49,558 nucleotides of DNA from a virus, in the IMG/VR virus record IMGVR_UViG_3300011013_000020, positions 1-49,558 of that record. One strand, given 5' to 3'. How positions within the stretch are numbered: the stretch's first letter is position 1; every line of letters begins with the position of its first letter. Both the position numbers and the translations under genes were made by a program. Below, piece after piece: positions 8,689 through 16,088 of this stretch. The notes under the pieces were generated by a model that worked only from the letters and a program-made list of their open reading frames with translations, searched no databases and was not told the DNA's origin.

Positions 8689-9380
8689 CAGAACCCTCCC
8701 ACGGACTTACCGGCGGCGACGATCGCGGGGTTCTCCGGGACCGGCGTGCGGCCCATGACCATCAGCACGAAGTAGGGGCGACCGGCCCCGTCCTCGTACT
8801 GGTCGATCACCAGCCCCGCGCCATGAACCACGGCGCGTCGAGTGGTCGAAGCGACGGCGCGATCCCGAAGGGACCGCAGTAGTTCGACCGACACGATCAA
8901 CCGGAAATCTCGCGGATCGTCTTCCCCTCCGACCATCCGACGACTCACCAAGTTGTGACCATCTGGAAGGCGGCGCGGCGGCTCCGTGAAGCGACCGCTC
9001 GCCCTCTTCGGATCTCCTACGCTGGCCCGGAGGAGTGGCGGGATCTCTGCTTCAGGCGCGGCCCCCTCCAGGGTGAGCATCTGGTAGACGTGTCCACCGC
9101 TGATTCGGCAGGTATCCACCATGATCCCCGCCGTCCGGATCTCGGCGCGCTGGGTCGGGGACTTCTCTGCGACGCCGAGCAGGAAGTCGAGTATCCCCGC
9201 GCTGACGACCAGCCGGATGTCCTGTCCGGTGGTCGGCCCGCCGATGGTCGTTCGCTTCACGCAGCGATCCACCCCGGGCATCTGCAGAGGCGCGCCGTCG
9301 TACTCAACAGGCGCGCGGGGAGCGAGCCCGTGTTCTGCTCGTCGGCCGAGTAGATCGGGGAGCGGCGGGGCGTCAGGCAT
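8688..9380 (-). CDS. Unknown protein with two tandem copies of one domain
   Basis: 230 residues, ATG at 9380 with GGAGAG upstream. Two stretches align with each other: about 55-112 (DIRLVVSAGILDFLLGVAEK ... AGIMVDTCRISGGHVYQML) and about 157-215 (DFRLIVSVELLRSLRDRAVA ... AGLVIDQYEDGAGRPYFVL). Each unit runs strand, helix, Arg-Ala-rich turn, then two strands, followed by Pro-Glu. This is an internal duplication. The domain resembles JAB/MPN-type folds in outline, but no metal-binding HxH motif is present, so no function is proposed. A degenerate copy of the boundary element lies 17-37 bases upstream. Confidence 0.68.
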   Translation of the reverse strand: MPDAPPLPDLLGRRAEHGLAPRAPVEYDGAPLQMPGVDRCVKRTTIGGPTTGQDIRLVVSAGILDFLLGVAEKSPTQRAEIRTAGIMVDTCRISGGHVYQMLTLEGAAPEAEIPPLLRASVGDPKRASGRFTEPPRRLPDGHNLVSRRMVGGEDDPRDFRLIVSVELLRSLRDRAVASTTRRAVVHGAGLVIDQYEDGAGRPYFVLMVMGRTPVPENPAIVAAGKSVGGF

Positions 9381-9396
9381 CGAATCTCTCCTGTCT

Positions 9397-9417
9397 GCTC
9401 GGGTAGTACCCCTGAGC
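9397..9417 (-). repeat. Boundary element, degenerate copy
   Basis: On the minus strand GCTCAGGGGTACTACCCGAG..., agreeing with the element in CAGGGGTA but not in the GATC end. GCTC/GAGC and GGG/CCC can pair around it. It sits about 17 bases upstream of the start at 9380, the same relation as the clear copies. Confidence 0.4.
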
Positions 9418-9419
9418 CG

Positions 9420-10370
9420 TCAGGAGGACACCAGCCCCTGCGCCATCAGGGAGCGCGCGATCGCGCAGGACACCGGGGGACAGACCGAGTTGCCTACCCG
9501 CGCGATCTGCTGGCGGTACTTCCCCACCAGTTTGTAGTCCTCAGGAAACCCGGTCAGAACCAGCGCCTCGTTGGGGGCGAGGTACCTTCGTTCCCAGTGC
9601 ATGATCATGTTGATCTTGGGGATCGTCGGGGACGGTTTCCGGGGGTCGATCAGAATCCGATTGAACTCCGTGTCCCGTTTCAGCCCGAGCCGGCGGAACA
9701 CCTTCATCCCGTTCTCTCCAGGGCGGGCGTGCTTCAGGAACAAACGAACGCTCGGCGCGGTCACGGGCGGCGTGATTGGGTCCGGGATGACGCCAGCCAA
9801 AGCGCGGCCCGCAGATACGAAATGCCGATGGGTCGCCTCGGGCAAATCCGGACGGCGCTCGCGCGAGCCAACGAAGAAAACCCGCGGCCGCAACTGGGCG
9901 ACACCAAACCAGGTCGCCCGCGCCAGCCCGGCGTTGACGTGGTAGCCCAGCGACTCCAGCGACTCGATCACCTCAAAGGCGACCTTCTTCATCTTCCCGC
10001 GGATCATCCCCGCGACGTTCTCCAGCACGACGCACTTCGGCTGGATCTCGCGAACCAGCCGCATCTGCTGCTGGAACAGAGCGTTCCTCGGATCGTCCAA
10101 TACTCGGCGTCCGCTGGTGCTGAACCCCTGACAGGGCGGCGAGCCATCAAGCAGATCGAGTTCTCCGCGCGCGATCCCGAGGGTGTTCATCACCTCCTCA
10201 GCGGTCAGTTTGCAGATGTCCGTGTGGAAGATGGTCGTGTTCGGGTGGTTCTCGCGGTAGCACGCCACCGCGTTCCCTTCCCACTCCACCGCGCCGAGCA
10301 CCTCCGCGCCCGCCATCTTGTACCCGGTCGAACTGCCGCCGCAACCCGAGAACGTCGATACAACCTTCAT
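9420..10370 (-). CDS. DNA (cytosine-5)-methyltransferase
   Basis: 316 residues with the motifs of C5 methyltransferases in order: FSGCGGSS (AdoMet binding, about 7-14), SPPCQGFS with the catalytic Cys (about 78-85), the ENV motif (LENVAGM), QLRPRVF (motif VIII), and GNSVCPP near the end (motif X). All key residues are present, so it should be active. The target recognition region lies between about 190 and 260; its target sequence cannot be predicted. It overlaps the upstream ParB-like gene by four bases (ATGA). In phages such enzymes usually protect DNA from host restriction; no cognate nuclease is seen here. Confidence 0.93.
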   Translation of the reverse strand: MKVVSTFSGCGGSSTGYKMAGAEVLGAVEWEGNAVACYRENHPNTTIFHTDICKLTAEEVMNTLGIARGELDLLDGSPPCQGFSTSGRRVLDDPRNALFQQQMRLVREIQPKCVVLENVAGMIRGKMKKVAFEVIESLESLGYHVNAGLARATWFGVAQLRPRVFFVGSRERRPDLPEATHRHFVSAGRALAGVIPDPITPPVTAPSVRLFLKHARPGENGMKVFRRLGLKRDTEFNRILIDPRKPSPTIPKINMIMHWERRYLAPNEALVLTGFPEDYKLVGKYRQQIARVGNSVCPPVSCAIARSLMAQGLVSS

Positions 10371-10885
10371 TTCTTGAAGGTCTTCTTACAGTGCGGACAG
10401 GTGAGCGTAGTGGTCCGCGGGGTGTAGCCGTCGCCTTTGTTCATCCCCTTCCAGACATCCGTGATCGTGATGTCGTCCAGAAGCGCGTTCACCTCCGTGT
10501 CCGACCAGCCGAGATCGTCGATCGACTCACCAACGGTCTGCAAATCGCCGAGCACATGTGCCAGTTTGTCGCCATCCCAACTCGCGAGCTCTCCGAGGCG
10601 GTTGTCTGCCAGCGCGAGCGCCCGCGCTTCCTCTGCAGACAGATCGAGGAAGCGAACCGGCACTTCCTCCATCTTCAACAGCTTCGCGGCCTCCAGCCGA
10701 GTGTGCCCGGCGATCACCATCCCGTCTTCGCGCCGAGCGATGATGACCGCGCCGAATCCGAACCGCTTGATCGACTCCGAGATCGGGCGAATCGCCTCGC
10801 GGTTCAGCCTCGGGTTGTCCTCCCACGGCGTCAGCCTGGAGATCGGAACCATCTCTGCAACGGCGGTGGCCTGCGGCTCTGACAT
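10367..10885 (-). CDS. ParB-like protein with C-terminal zinc knuckle
   Basis: 172 residues, ATG at 10885 with GGAGG upstream. Residues about 10-90 are a ParB/Srx-type N-terminal domain: PISRLTPWEDNPRLN, SIKRFGFGAVIIARR, and GHTRLEAAKLL in place of the usual GERR motif. The C-terminus has CPHCKKTF, half of a zinc knuckle. Stand-alone ParB-like proteins next to methyltransferase genes are common in phages, where they may guide the methylase or act as nucleases or regulators; which applies here is unknown. The four-base overlap with the methyltransferase gene points to coupled translation. Confidence 0.82.
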   Translation of the reverse strand: MSEPQATAVAEMVPISRLTPWEDNPRLNREAIRPISESIKRFGFGAVIIARREDGMVIAGHTRLEAAKLLKMEEVPVRFLDLSAEEARALALADNRLGELASWDGDKLAHVLGDLQTVGESIDDLGWSDTEVNALLDDITITDVWKGMNKGDGYTPRTTTLTCPHCKKTFKK

Positions 10886-10900
10886 CGGACCTCCACCCCG

Positions 10901-10928
10901 AGGGTATCGTGGAAGGAATACCTGTCAA
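10901..10928 (-). promoter_or_regulatory. Candidate sigma-70-like promoter for the parB/C5-methyltransferase pair
   Basis: Minus strand: a perfect TTGACA (10923-10928 on the plus strand as TGTCAA), a 16-base spacer, then TACCCT (10901-10906), about 16 bases before the ParB-like start at 10885. The -35 is exact and the -10 is weak. This is the best -35 match seen in an intergenic region. Confidence 0.5.
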
Positions 10929-10949
10929 GCGAGGAGGAAAGATAAACAG

Positions 10950-11041
10950 AGGGAGGGCGGGTGACGGGGATCCATCTGGGGGATCGACCCGAACGATGGG
11001 CGGAACCCACGGCGAGAGCAAGGACGCATCCCGCCCTCCCT
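10950..11041 (-). other. 12-bp inverted repeat enclosing 68 bases in intergenic DNA
   Basis: AGGGAGGGCGGG at 10950-10961 is the exact reverse complement of CCCGCCCTCCCT at 11030-11041. The enclosed 68 bases contain no open gene. The pair lies between the stop of the methyltransferase-like gene at 11051 and the promoter-like site for the ParB-like gene. It could close a structured RNA or act as a terminator of the upstream transcript, but there is no T-run after it in the minus direction. Confidence 0.45.
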
Positions 11042-11048
11042 GCTGATC

Positions 11049-11057
11049 ATCTACCCC
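11049..11057 (-). repeat. Boundary element copy
   Basis: GGGGTAGAT on the minus strand; its TAG is the stop codon of the gene ending at 11051. It is 163 bases from the next start, farther than usual. Confidence 0.6.
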
Positions 11058-12238
11058 GACGGCCGCAGATCGTGATCTGCGGGTGTGTTGAAGGACATCA
11101 ACGACATCGCGCGCCGGACTCGACTAGCCTCCGGGTGCCCATCCCGGATGAAGCCATCGAACCCAAGCAGGCTCGCGCCGAAGGGTTGCCACCCCTTCGA
11201 CATTATCTCCGACGTCAAGATCCCGGACTGGCGATTGGAGAGACCGGTCACCACGAGTACCGCCTCTCGCTGATGGAGGAGCCGGTCGTAGTCCTCCATC
11301 CTCGGGACGACGCGCCTCGCCGATCCAGGGTTCGCGATGTGAAGCAGTCCGATCGTCCCTTTGCCCCAGCCACCGACTCGCAGCGCATCGGCGACCCCGG
11401 TGATTCGCGCAGCGTTACGAACGGGATCGACTATGCCCGCGTGCCTCGGTTCAACGAACACTCTCGGGCCTTCCGAGTAGCCGAGCCCACCGAGCAGCCG
11501 GTGACGGTTCACCGCACCCAATACGATCGCGAGCACTCCTCGTGGGGTGAAGTCACCCACGGTCACCACCTCCCCGCAGTCGCAAAGGTGCGCCAACGAG
11601 TAGAGCAGAGCGCAGACCTGTGGCGATGGTTCCCCGCTGATCCGAGCCAGCGCGCGCGCGTCCGCCACCCGGACGGAAAGCCCCGTCGCCATCGTGGGGA
11701 CGAGTTCAGCGGCTACGCAGGTCCGAAGGCCAGGTCCGTCCGCTCCCGGCGCGCCACGGTACTCGGCGTCCAACCATCGAATCTCCAACCTCTGAGCACG
11801 CGCGGCGTGCTCGATGATCGACGTGATCATGTGGGCGCTGGCGTTCGAGTAGAACCCTGGGACCGGGGTGGCCATGTGTTCATGCGGTCGCGCTCCGGGA
11901 CCAGCGCAAGTCACGACGATCAGCCCACCGCCGGGGGCGAGGGCGGCGATCCCAGCATCGAGCGTGTCCACCCGGAACGGGTCGTGCTCCAGCACCTGTA
12001 GGCAGAGGAAGCAGTCAGCGTCGATCGCGCCCGGCCAGTCGAGTACTCCTCGGACTACCTGATCGACGCCCGGTCCCGGTCGGACATCTAGACCGAGGTA
12101 ACTCGCGCGCAGAAACAACGGGCGCGGATCGTGATCGTGCATGATCAGCGATCCAACCTCCAGAACAGACCGAGGCGCGCGTCCGAATCTGGACAGCGCG
12201 CCCCTCAGAAAGGACTCGACTTCAGGGTGCAGCGGCAT
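11051..12238 (-). CDS. SAM-dependent methyltransferase-like protein with a second Rossmann-like domain
   Basis: 395 residues. The N-terminal 160 residues look like a class I methyltransferase: RSVLEVGSL (motif I), YLGLDVRPGPGVDQVV (acidic end of strand 2), ADCFLCLQVLEHD (motif IV area) and LAPGGGLIVVT, as in Methyltransf_11 proteins. The second half (CDCGEVVTVGDFTPRGVLAIVLGA ... GTIGLLHI) has another glycine-rich strand-helix pattern resembling cephalosporin-hydroxylase-like or degenerate methyltransferase folds. The substrate is unknown. The start codon at 12238 lies inside a 21-bp palindrome (12233-12253). The stop TAG lies in a boundary element. Confidence 0.7.
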   Translation of the reverse strand: MPLHPEVESFLRGALSRFGRAPRSVLEVGSLIMHDHDPRPLFLRASYLGLDVRPGPGVDQVVRGVLDWPGAIDADCFLCLQVLEHDPFRVDTLDAGIAALAPGGGLIVVTCAGPGARPHEHMATPVPGFYSNASAHMITSIIEHAARAQRLEIRWLDAEYRGAPGADGPGLRTCVAAELVPTMATGLSVRVADARALARISGEPSPQVCALLYSLAHLCDCGEVVTVGDFTPRGVLAIVLGAVNRHRLLGGLGYSEGPRVFVEPRHAGIVDPVRNAARITGVADALRVGGWGKGTIGLLHIANPGSARRVVPRMEDYDRLLHQREAVLVVTGLSNRQSGILTSEIMSKGWQPFGASLLGFDGFIRDGHPEASRVRRAMSLMSFNTPADHDLRPSG

Positions 12239-12253
12239 GGAGCCTCCATGCCG
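12233..12253 (-). promoter_or_regulatory. 21-bp palindrome over the start codon at 12238
   Basis: CGGCATGGAG, one central base, then CTCCATGCCG: ten perfect base pairs. The palindrome includes the start codon of the downstream methyltransferase-like gene, and the boundary element follows within four bases. It may be an operator or a hairpin that hides the start codon. Confidence 0.5.
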
Positions 12254-12256
12254 GAC

Positions 12257-12265
12257 ATCTACCCC
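12257..12265 (-). repeat. Boundary element copy
   Basis: GGGGTAGAT on the minus strand, 18 bases before the start at 12238. Its TAG is the stop of the preceding gene (12259-12261). Confidence 0.65.
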
Positions 12266-12510
12266 TCGTGGTCGGCCTCCGTGACCACCCCCGTCCAGTA
12301 CGTCAACAGATGGCCGATCCGATCCCTCGCGATCTCGCGATCCGCTACCAACCCGATGGACTCCTCCACGATGTCCTGCACGCAGGTGGTGAGCACCAAC
12401 ATCTGAGCAGCGCAGATATCGCGCGCGCCGTCAGCGTGACGAATCCGCAACACCTCCAACCGATCGATCGCGCCCACGGTATCGGACAGGCGAGGGCTCG
12501 CGGCTACCAT
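12259..12510 (-). CDS. Hypothetical protein, 83 aa
   Basis: ATG at 12510 overlaps the end of the upstream gene (GGATGGTAG, where TGG-TAG ends one gene and ATG starts this one). The product (DTVGAIDRLEVLRIRHADGARDICAAQML ... HLLTYWTGVVTEADHEG) appears helical, with two cysteines. No family recognised. A longer start at 12588 exists but would run through the preceding gene. Confidence 0.6.
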   Translation of the reverse strand: MVAASPRLSDTVGAIDRLEVLRIRHADGARDICAAQMLVLTTCVQDIVEESIGLVADREIARDRIGHLLTYWTGVVTEADHEG

Positions 12511-12833
12511 CCCCGGCTCCCGTCGTCGTAGGCGCGTTCGCTCATCGCCTGCGCCTCGTCCCACACCATCTCGACGATAGCTGCGCAAACGGGGCAGTCC
12601 TTCGCCGCCGCGGTCACCGCGCTGATCTCGCCCTCAATTTCGATCGAGGGCACGGTGTCGTCGTCGTTTGTATCCCACACCATGATGACGAAATCGCCAT
12701 CCTGCTCGGGCTGGTCGTCGTCGTCGTACATCGAGAAGGGGGCGGGCTCAAAGCTGAGGGAATGGAAGTCGTAGTCCATCGCCTTGAAGGCATCGGCGGT
12801 GATTCCGAGGAGTGCTGCGGGGAGGGTGAACAT
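12504..12833 (-). CDS. Acidic hypothetical protein with CxxC, 109 aa
   Basis: Start ATG at 12833 chosen because the sequence changes there to a normal protein (FTLPAALLGITADAFKAMDY) and because CGCGAGAGC lies just upstream, as before three neighbouring genes. It is rich in Asp and Glu (MYDDDDQPEQDGDF) and has one CPVC pair at about 83-86. No family recognised. It belongs to the minus arm of the divergent island. Confidence 0.65.
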   Translation of the reverse strand: MFTLPAALLGITADAFKAMDYDFHSLSFEPAPFSMYDDDDQPEQDGDFVIMVWDTNDDDTVPSIEIEGEISAVTAAAKDCPVCAAIVEMVWDEAQAMSERAYDDGSRGW

Positions 12834-12861
12834 GTGTTGCTCTCGCGGTTCGGGTGGTGGT

Positions 12862-13164
12862 TTAGATGCTGTCGGGCCGGAAGAAGTAAGCGACCTCGCC
12901 ATAGGCGCTCTCGATGTCGTCGATCATCTCCGGATTGGTCATCGTTTCGCCGCCGCCATCGGGCTCCCAACCGGTGTCCTCAAAGAGCGCGTCGACCTCG
13001 ATCCATGCGTCTTGGGTCCACTCCATGCCCTCGGCCTCGGTGCGGTCAGCGCAGAAGCGGAGGGTGACCTCCAGATCATTCTCGCCGTCCGGCTTGATGG
13101 TCATCGAGAGCAGCCCAAGGCGCTCGCGGAGAGAGGTGGAGATGGAGTCGGTGGTGAAGTTCAT
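12862..13164 (-). CDS. Acidic hypothetical protein, 100 aa
   Basis: Start ATG at 13164, preceded by CGCGAGAGC. The product is acidic (DGENDLEVTLRFCADRTEAEGMEWTQDAWIEVDALFEDTGW) and unrelated to known families by eye. It is the first gene of the minus arm leaving the AT-rich divergent region. An upstream extension to 13326 is possible but would cover the promoter region and has a different composition. Confidence 0.65.
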   Translation of the reverse strand: MNFTTDSISTSLRERLGLLSMTIKPDGENDLEVTLRFCADRTEAEGMEWTQDAWIEVDALFEDTGWEPDGGGETMTNPEMIDDIESAYGEVAYFFRPDSI

Positions 13165-13433
13165 TGTGCTCTCGCGGTTCGGGTTGCTCGTTACCCTATT
13201 AATATAGCCCGTTGTAATAGCGCGTAAGCTAGACGGGACGCTTTTTCCTAAGTATCTGGACGCGGGAGAGAATGGGCGAGGACTCAACGAGAAACCAGTC
13301 CCTCGCAAGCCAAATGCAAGAAACACCTATACTTTGGAAAAGGGCGCCACCAGGGGGCTTGGTTATCCTCACGGCGGACTATACTATATAAGAACGCAGC
13401 GACAAAAACCGCTGACCAACCTGGAGCGAGAGC
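13165..13433. promoter_or_regulatory. AT-rich divergent promoter region, 269 bp without a gene
   Basis: This gap separates genes leaving in both directions and is the most AT-rich stretch noticed. Plus strand: TTGGTT at 13359-13364, 15 bases, TATACT at 13380-13385, continuing as TATACTATATA; another TATACT lies at 13328-13333. Minus strand: a TATATT box (13201-13206 on the plus strand as AATATA) about 37 bases upstream of the start at 13164. These are candidates by eye only. I see no terminator or RNA gene in it. Confidence 0.6.
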
Positions 13434-13883
13434 ATGGCCCGAAACCTCAACAGCGAAATCACCTCCCCCAACGCGGCGATGGAAATCATCTCCCAGCTCA
13501 CCCTCGCGGTGCGCCGCAGCCCCACGACGGTCGCCCGCAGCATCGCGACGACCCTCTGCGAGCCCGCCGGCAAGTTGGACGAGTCGATCGAGATCGGTAC
13601 TCGCGGGCTCGACACGATCGCCCACACCGCGAAGGAGGCTGGTCGCAAGCTCACCTCCGCGGGTCGGCTGGCCTATGACCTCGCCCTCCTCGGCGACGCG
13701 CTGATGGGCATCGTTCTGGATCGCGATGACCTCGGCGATGTCACGAACAACCGCCTCGCGGAGTACGCGGCGGGTTTCTTCCTGCAGGCCTCGCAGGCGG
13801 TCCAGTTCGCGCCGACTGACGACTGGGCCCGACTCGCCACGATCCGGGTCCTCACCCGCCATCAGAGCAATACCCCCGCGTAG
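13434..13883 (+). CDS. Hypothetical helical protein, 149 aa, plus-strand operon
   Basis: ATG at 13434 directly after GGAGCGAGAGC. The protein is mostly helical (NAAMEIISQLTLAVRRSPTTVARSIATTL ... NNRLAEYAAGFFLQASQAVQF). No family recognised. It is the first of two plus-strand genes driven from the 13.4 kb promoter region, and a strong hairpin follows its stop. Confidence 0.7.
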   Translation: MARNLNSEITSPNAAMEIISQLTLAVRRSPTTVARSIATTLCEPAGKLDESIEIGTRGLDTIAHTAKEAGRKLTSAGRLAYDLALLGDALMGIVLDRDDLGDVTNNRLAEYAAGFFLQASQAVQFAPTDDWARLATIRVLTRHQSNTPA

Positions 13884-13889
13884 CCCCTC

Positions 13890-13915
13890 GCCGGGGCGGT
13901 TGAGGCCGCCCCGGC
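13890..13915 (+). other. Strong hairpin between two co-directional genes
   Basis: GCCGGGGCGG, loop TTGAGG, CCGCCCCGGC: ten perfect GC-rich pairs seven bases after a stop codon. No T-run follows, so it is not a standard terminator; it may reduce expression of the next gene or protect the first message end. Confidence 0.6.
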
Positions 13916-13953
13916 CCTCTCCTCGACCACACCACCAACAAGCCGAGAGCACT

Positions 13954-14823
13954 ATGTCCCTCCCCACGATCACGAACCGCGAAGCCCTCCTTTCCATCAC
14001 CGACGAACAGATCACCGACATGAAGCGCGCGGGTCTGCGCCTCCTCTGCCGCGCCACCCTCGCCGACTACCCGCGGAACACTCTGGACTCCGCGGGTCGG
14101 ATGCGCGACATGCTGACCGCGGCTCGCTCGCGCCTGCAGGACGAGGCCGATGGTTTTCAGCCCGCCGAGCCTGCCGCCTTCGATGTGGACCCCACGATGA
14201 CCACCGATATCGCTGACACCGAGGACGACCTCACCAACGATATCGCGGACTTCTCGCAGGAAATGGCGGATGCGCGCGAACGGCTGGAGAACACGCCGGC
14301 CTCCGAGCAGCCCACTCCCCTCGCCGAGGTGGCGGTCGAGCCCGCCGAGGACACCTCAGACGAGCCCGCCGTGATCGATCCCTCTCCGATCCACACCGAC
14401 ACCGACACCGACGAGGGCCCCGGCGACGGAGACACCGACGGCGCGGACGACGCCAACACCTCGGACAACGACGATGCTCGCGACTGCGTGGGCGGCGGCG
14501 ACTGCGATGGCACGCCGGCCACGACCCCGAAGAAGCGCGCTACGAAGAAGCCGAAGGCGGCTCGGCCCAAGCGGCCGTCGAAGTGGGACGCCATCGCCTC
14601 CCAGCTGTGGGGCCTGCGCGAGTCCGATGAGGCGACCGAGATCGTCGTGACGATGGATCAGATGATCGAGGCCGGGATCTCCGCGTCCTACCGCTCGCAC
14701 CGCTCGGCCTGGACCGGGAAGAACCCCTCCTTCAAGGCGTTCGATCGCATCGGCGTTCAGCCCCGGCTGTTGAAGGATCGCGAGTCCGGCGAGATGGTTC
14801 TCTCCCTCCGCCAGAACGGCTGA
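13954..14823 (+). CDS. Acidic/basic two-part protein, possible DNA-binding, 289 aa
   Basis: Start ATG at 13954 (MSLPTITNREALL), preceded by CCGAGAGCA like its divergent neighbours; the frame is open upstream but there it is an Arg/Ser-rich shadow of the previous gene. Residues 1-60 are helical. About 65-185 is very acidic (repeated Asp-Thr-Asp and Glu). Then comes a basic Lys/Ala/Pro stretch (PKKRATKKPKAARPKRPSK, about 192-210), followed by a globular end (KWDAIASQLWGLRESDEATEIVVTM). Histone-like tails and nucleoid proteins have such Lys-Ala-Pro runs, so DNA binding is a reasonable guess, not shown. Confidence 0.72.
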   Translation: MSLPTITNREALLSITDEQITDMKRAGLRLLCRATLADYPRNTLDSAGRMRDMLTAARSRLQDEADGFQPAEPAAFDVDPTMTTDIADTEDDLTNDIADFSQEMADARERLENTPASEQPTPLAEVAVEPAEDTSDEPAVIDPSPIHTDTDTDEGPGDGDTDGADDANTSDNDDARDCVGGGDCDGTPATTPKKRATKKPKAARPKRPSKWDAIASQLWGLRESDEATEIVVTMDQMIEAGISASYRSHRSAWTGKNPSFKAFDRIGVQPRLLKDRESGEMVLSLRQNG

Positions 14824-14850
14824 TCGTCAAGAGCGGCGTGCAGTTCTGAC

Positions 14851-14880
14851 AAAGGCGGCTTTTGGGCCGCCTTCTCGCGT
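14851..14880 (+). terminator. Intrinsic-terminator-like hairpin after the plus-strand operon
   Basis: AAGGCGGC (14852-14859), loop TTTTGG, GCCGCCTT (14866-14873), then CTCGCGTTT. Eight pairs; the trailing T content is modest. It lies 29 bases after the stop at 14823, where the plus-strand operon meets minus-strand transcription. Confidence 0.65.
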
Positions 14881-14905
14881 TTCACGGCAGGACTTGAGGT
14901 AGCTC

Positions 14906-14967
14906 CTCGCCCCGGGCGAGCACTCGCCGATCGGCGGACACGTCAACCCCGACGTGCAGATCTGCAC
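14906..14967. other. Two palindromes at the convergent junction
   Basis: CTCGCCC-C-GGGCGAG at 14906-14920 and the perfect 14-bp palindrome GTGCAGATCTGCAC at 14954-14967, which touches the stop of the minus-strand gene ending at 14967. They could be terminators for the minus strand or protein-binding sites near the small-terminase-like gene. Confidence 0.4.
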
Positions 14968-16010
14968 TACGCCGTCTTCTGCCCCGCGATATCGACAACC
15001 CGCCCGGCAGCCCGAGCCTGTTCCAGTTCGACGGCCAGGTGCTCGCGGCCCTGCTCCTCATGATCTCGGAGCGCCCGGAGAATCACACCCAGCTCCTCAT
15101 GGTCGCGCTGGAGCGCCGGCAGCAGACTCTCACCCGACGCGCGCGCCATCCTGATCCGCACGCTCTCCTGCGGACCGACGCGCTCCTCCTCGTCGTACCC
15201 CATCAGCGCCTGATCGAGATCGATCAATCCCTGGAGATCTCGCCCGGAGAACTTGATCTTCCCGGTCTGGAGCTGTCGGGCATAGACCCCGATGGAGGCG
15301 CGAACCAGCTTCCGGTATTCCTCAACTCGCTGGGCCCGACGATCCGGATCGACCCGGATACCGCGCGCGTCCTTCGGGTCGACAGTCGGCTCCTCGCCCA
15401 CGATTTCGCTGGTCAGGCGGGACGCCTCTCGCTGCTCTGGCGAGGGCTCCGGTTCGGGAGGCGCTTCCGCGCGCGGCTCAGGCGGGTCTTTGCCGTAGGC
15501 CCAGTTCTCCAGTCCGTAGCTGAACCTCCGCGGTTGCGGTCGCCTCGCCGGAGCGACGCCGATCAGGTCGGCAGACAGATCCTCCAGGCCCTCCAGGGCA
15601 GCCCGCATCGCAGAGTTCCGCTCGTAGTCCGTGGGGTCCCCGCTGGTGCTCAGCCTGGAGCGGATCATGGCGAGAGGGGTGACCAGCCCGGTGATCTGCA
15701 TGTTGGGCTGCACGATTCCGATAGCCCTGACGCCGTGAGGATCGCAGTAGTGCTCCAGGAAGGTGCGGAACGCGATGCCGTCAGATCCGGAGTGTACGCC
15801 TACGAGTCGGACGCGTTCCTTCCACTGGAACCGCTCCTTGTTGTTGCGGACCACCTTCCGTGAACAGCCGAAGGCCCGCGCTGTGAGGGCCTTTACGCGG
15901 TTCATCGGGTCCTGCATGGCCCACAGCAGAAACATCCTGTACTCGCGTTCAGACTCTCCGGGGAAGCGGGGGAGGAATCCGTCGCCGGGAGGAGGAGTCT
16001 GCGGAGGCAT
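14967..16010 (-). CDS. Probable terminase small subunit-like DNA-binding protein
   Basis: 347 residues, ATG at 16010 (GGTGAG upstream). Near the N-terminus, residues about 25-65 (LLWAMQDPMNRVKALTARAFGCSRKVVRNNKERFQWKERV, in part) have the helix-turn-helix followed by a basic Trp-containing segment seen in phage small terminases and similar phage HTH proteins. A Pro/Glu-rich linker lies at about 175-200, and the C-terminal third is helical and charged. Small terminases recognise the packaging site and hand DNA to the large subunit. The call rests on the N-terminal pattern only; a general HTH regulator is the alternative. Confidence 0.5.
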   Translation of the reverse strand: MPPQTPPPGDGFLPRFPGESEREYRMFLLWAMQDPMNRVKALTARAFGCSRKVVRNNKERFQWKERVRLVGVHSGSDGIAFRTFLEHYCDPHGVRAIGIVQPNMQITGLVTPLAMIRSRLSTSGDPTDYERNSAMRAALEGLEDLSADLIGVAPARRPQPRRFSYGLENWAYGKDPPEPRAEAPPEPEPSPEQREASRLTSEIVGEEPTVDPKDARGIRVDPDRRAQRVEEYRKLVRASIGVYARQLQTGKIKFSGRDLQGLIDLDQALMGYDEEERVGPQESVRIRMARASGESLLPALQRDHEELGVILRALRDHEEQGREHLAVELEQARAAGRVVDIAGQKTA

Positions 16011-16047
16011 CGCTCACCAGTCGATAGTTATTCTGCTCGGTGCGAGC

Positions 16048-16058
16048 CTATCGTATCG
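16048..16058 (-). promoter_or_regulatory. Candidate -10 box TACGAT upstream of the small-terminase-like gene
   Basis: The gap 16011-16088 contains, on the minus strand, GCGATACGATAGG about 38-48 bases before the start at 16010. TACGAT matches four of six -10 positions; no -35 is evident. The same ATACGAT string recurs in the gap at 33574-33588. Confidence 0.3.
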
Positions 16059-16088
16059 CAACCGGCCCAGGCCCACCATAGGGCCGGG

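Noticed and set aside
9571-10427. Plus-strand frames opposite the C5 methyltransferase
   Set aside because: The minus strand carries all methyltransferase motifs in order.
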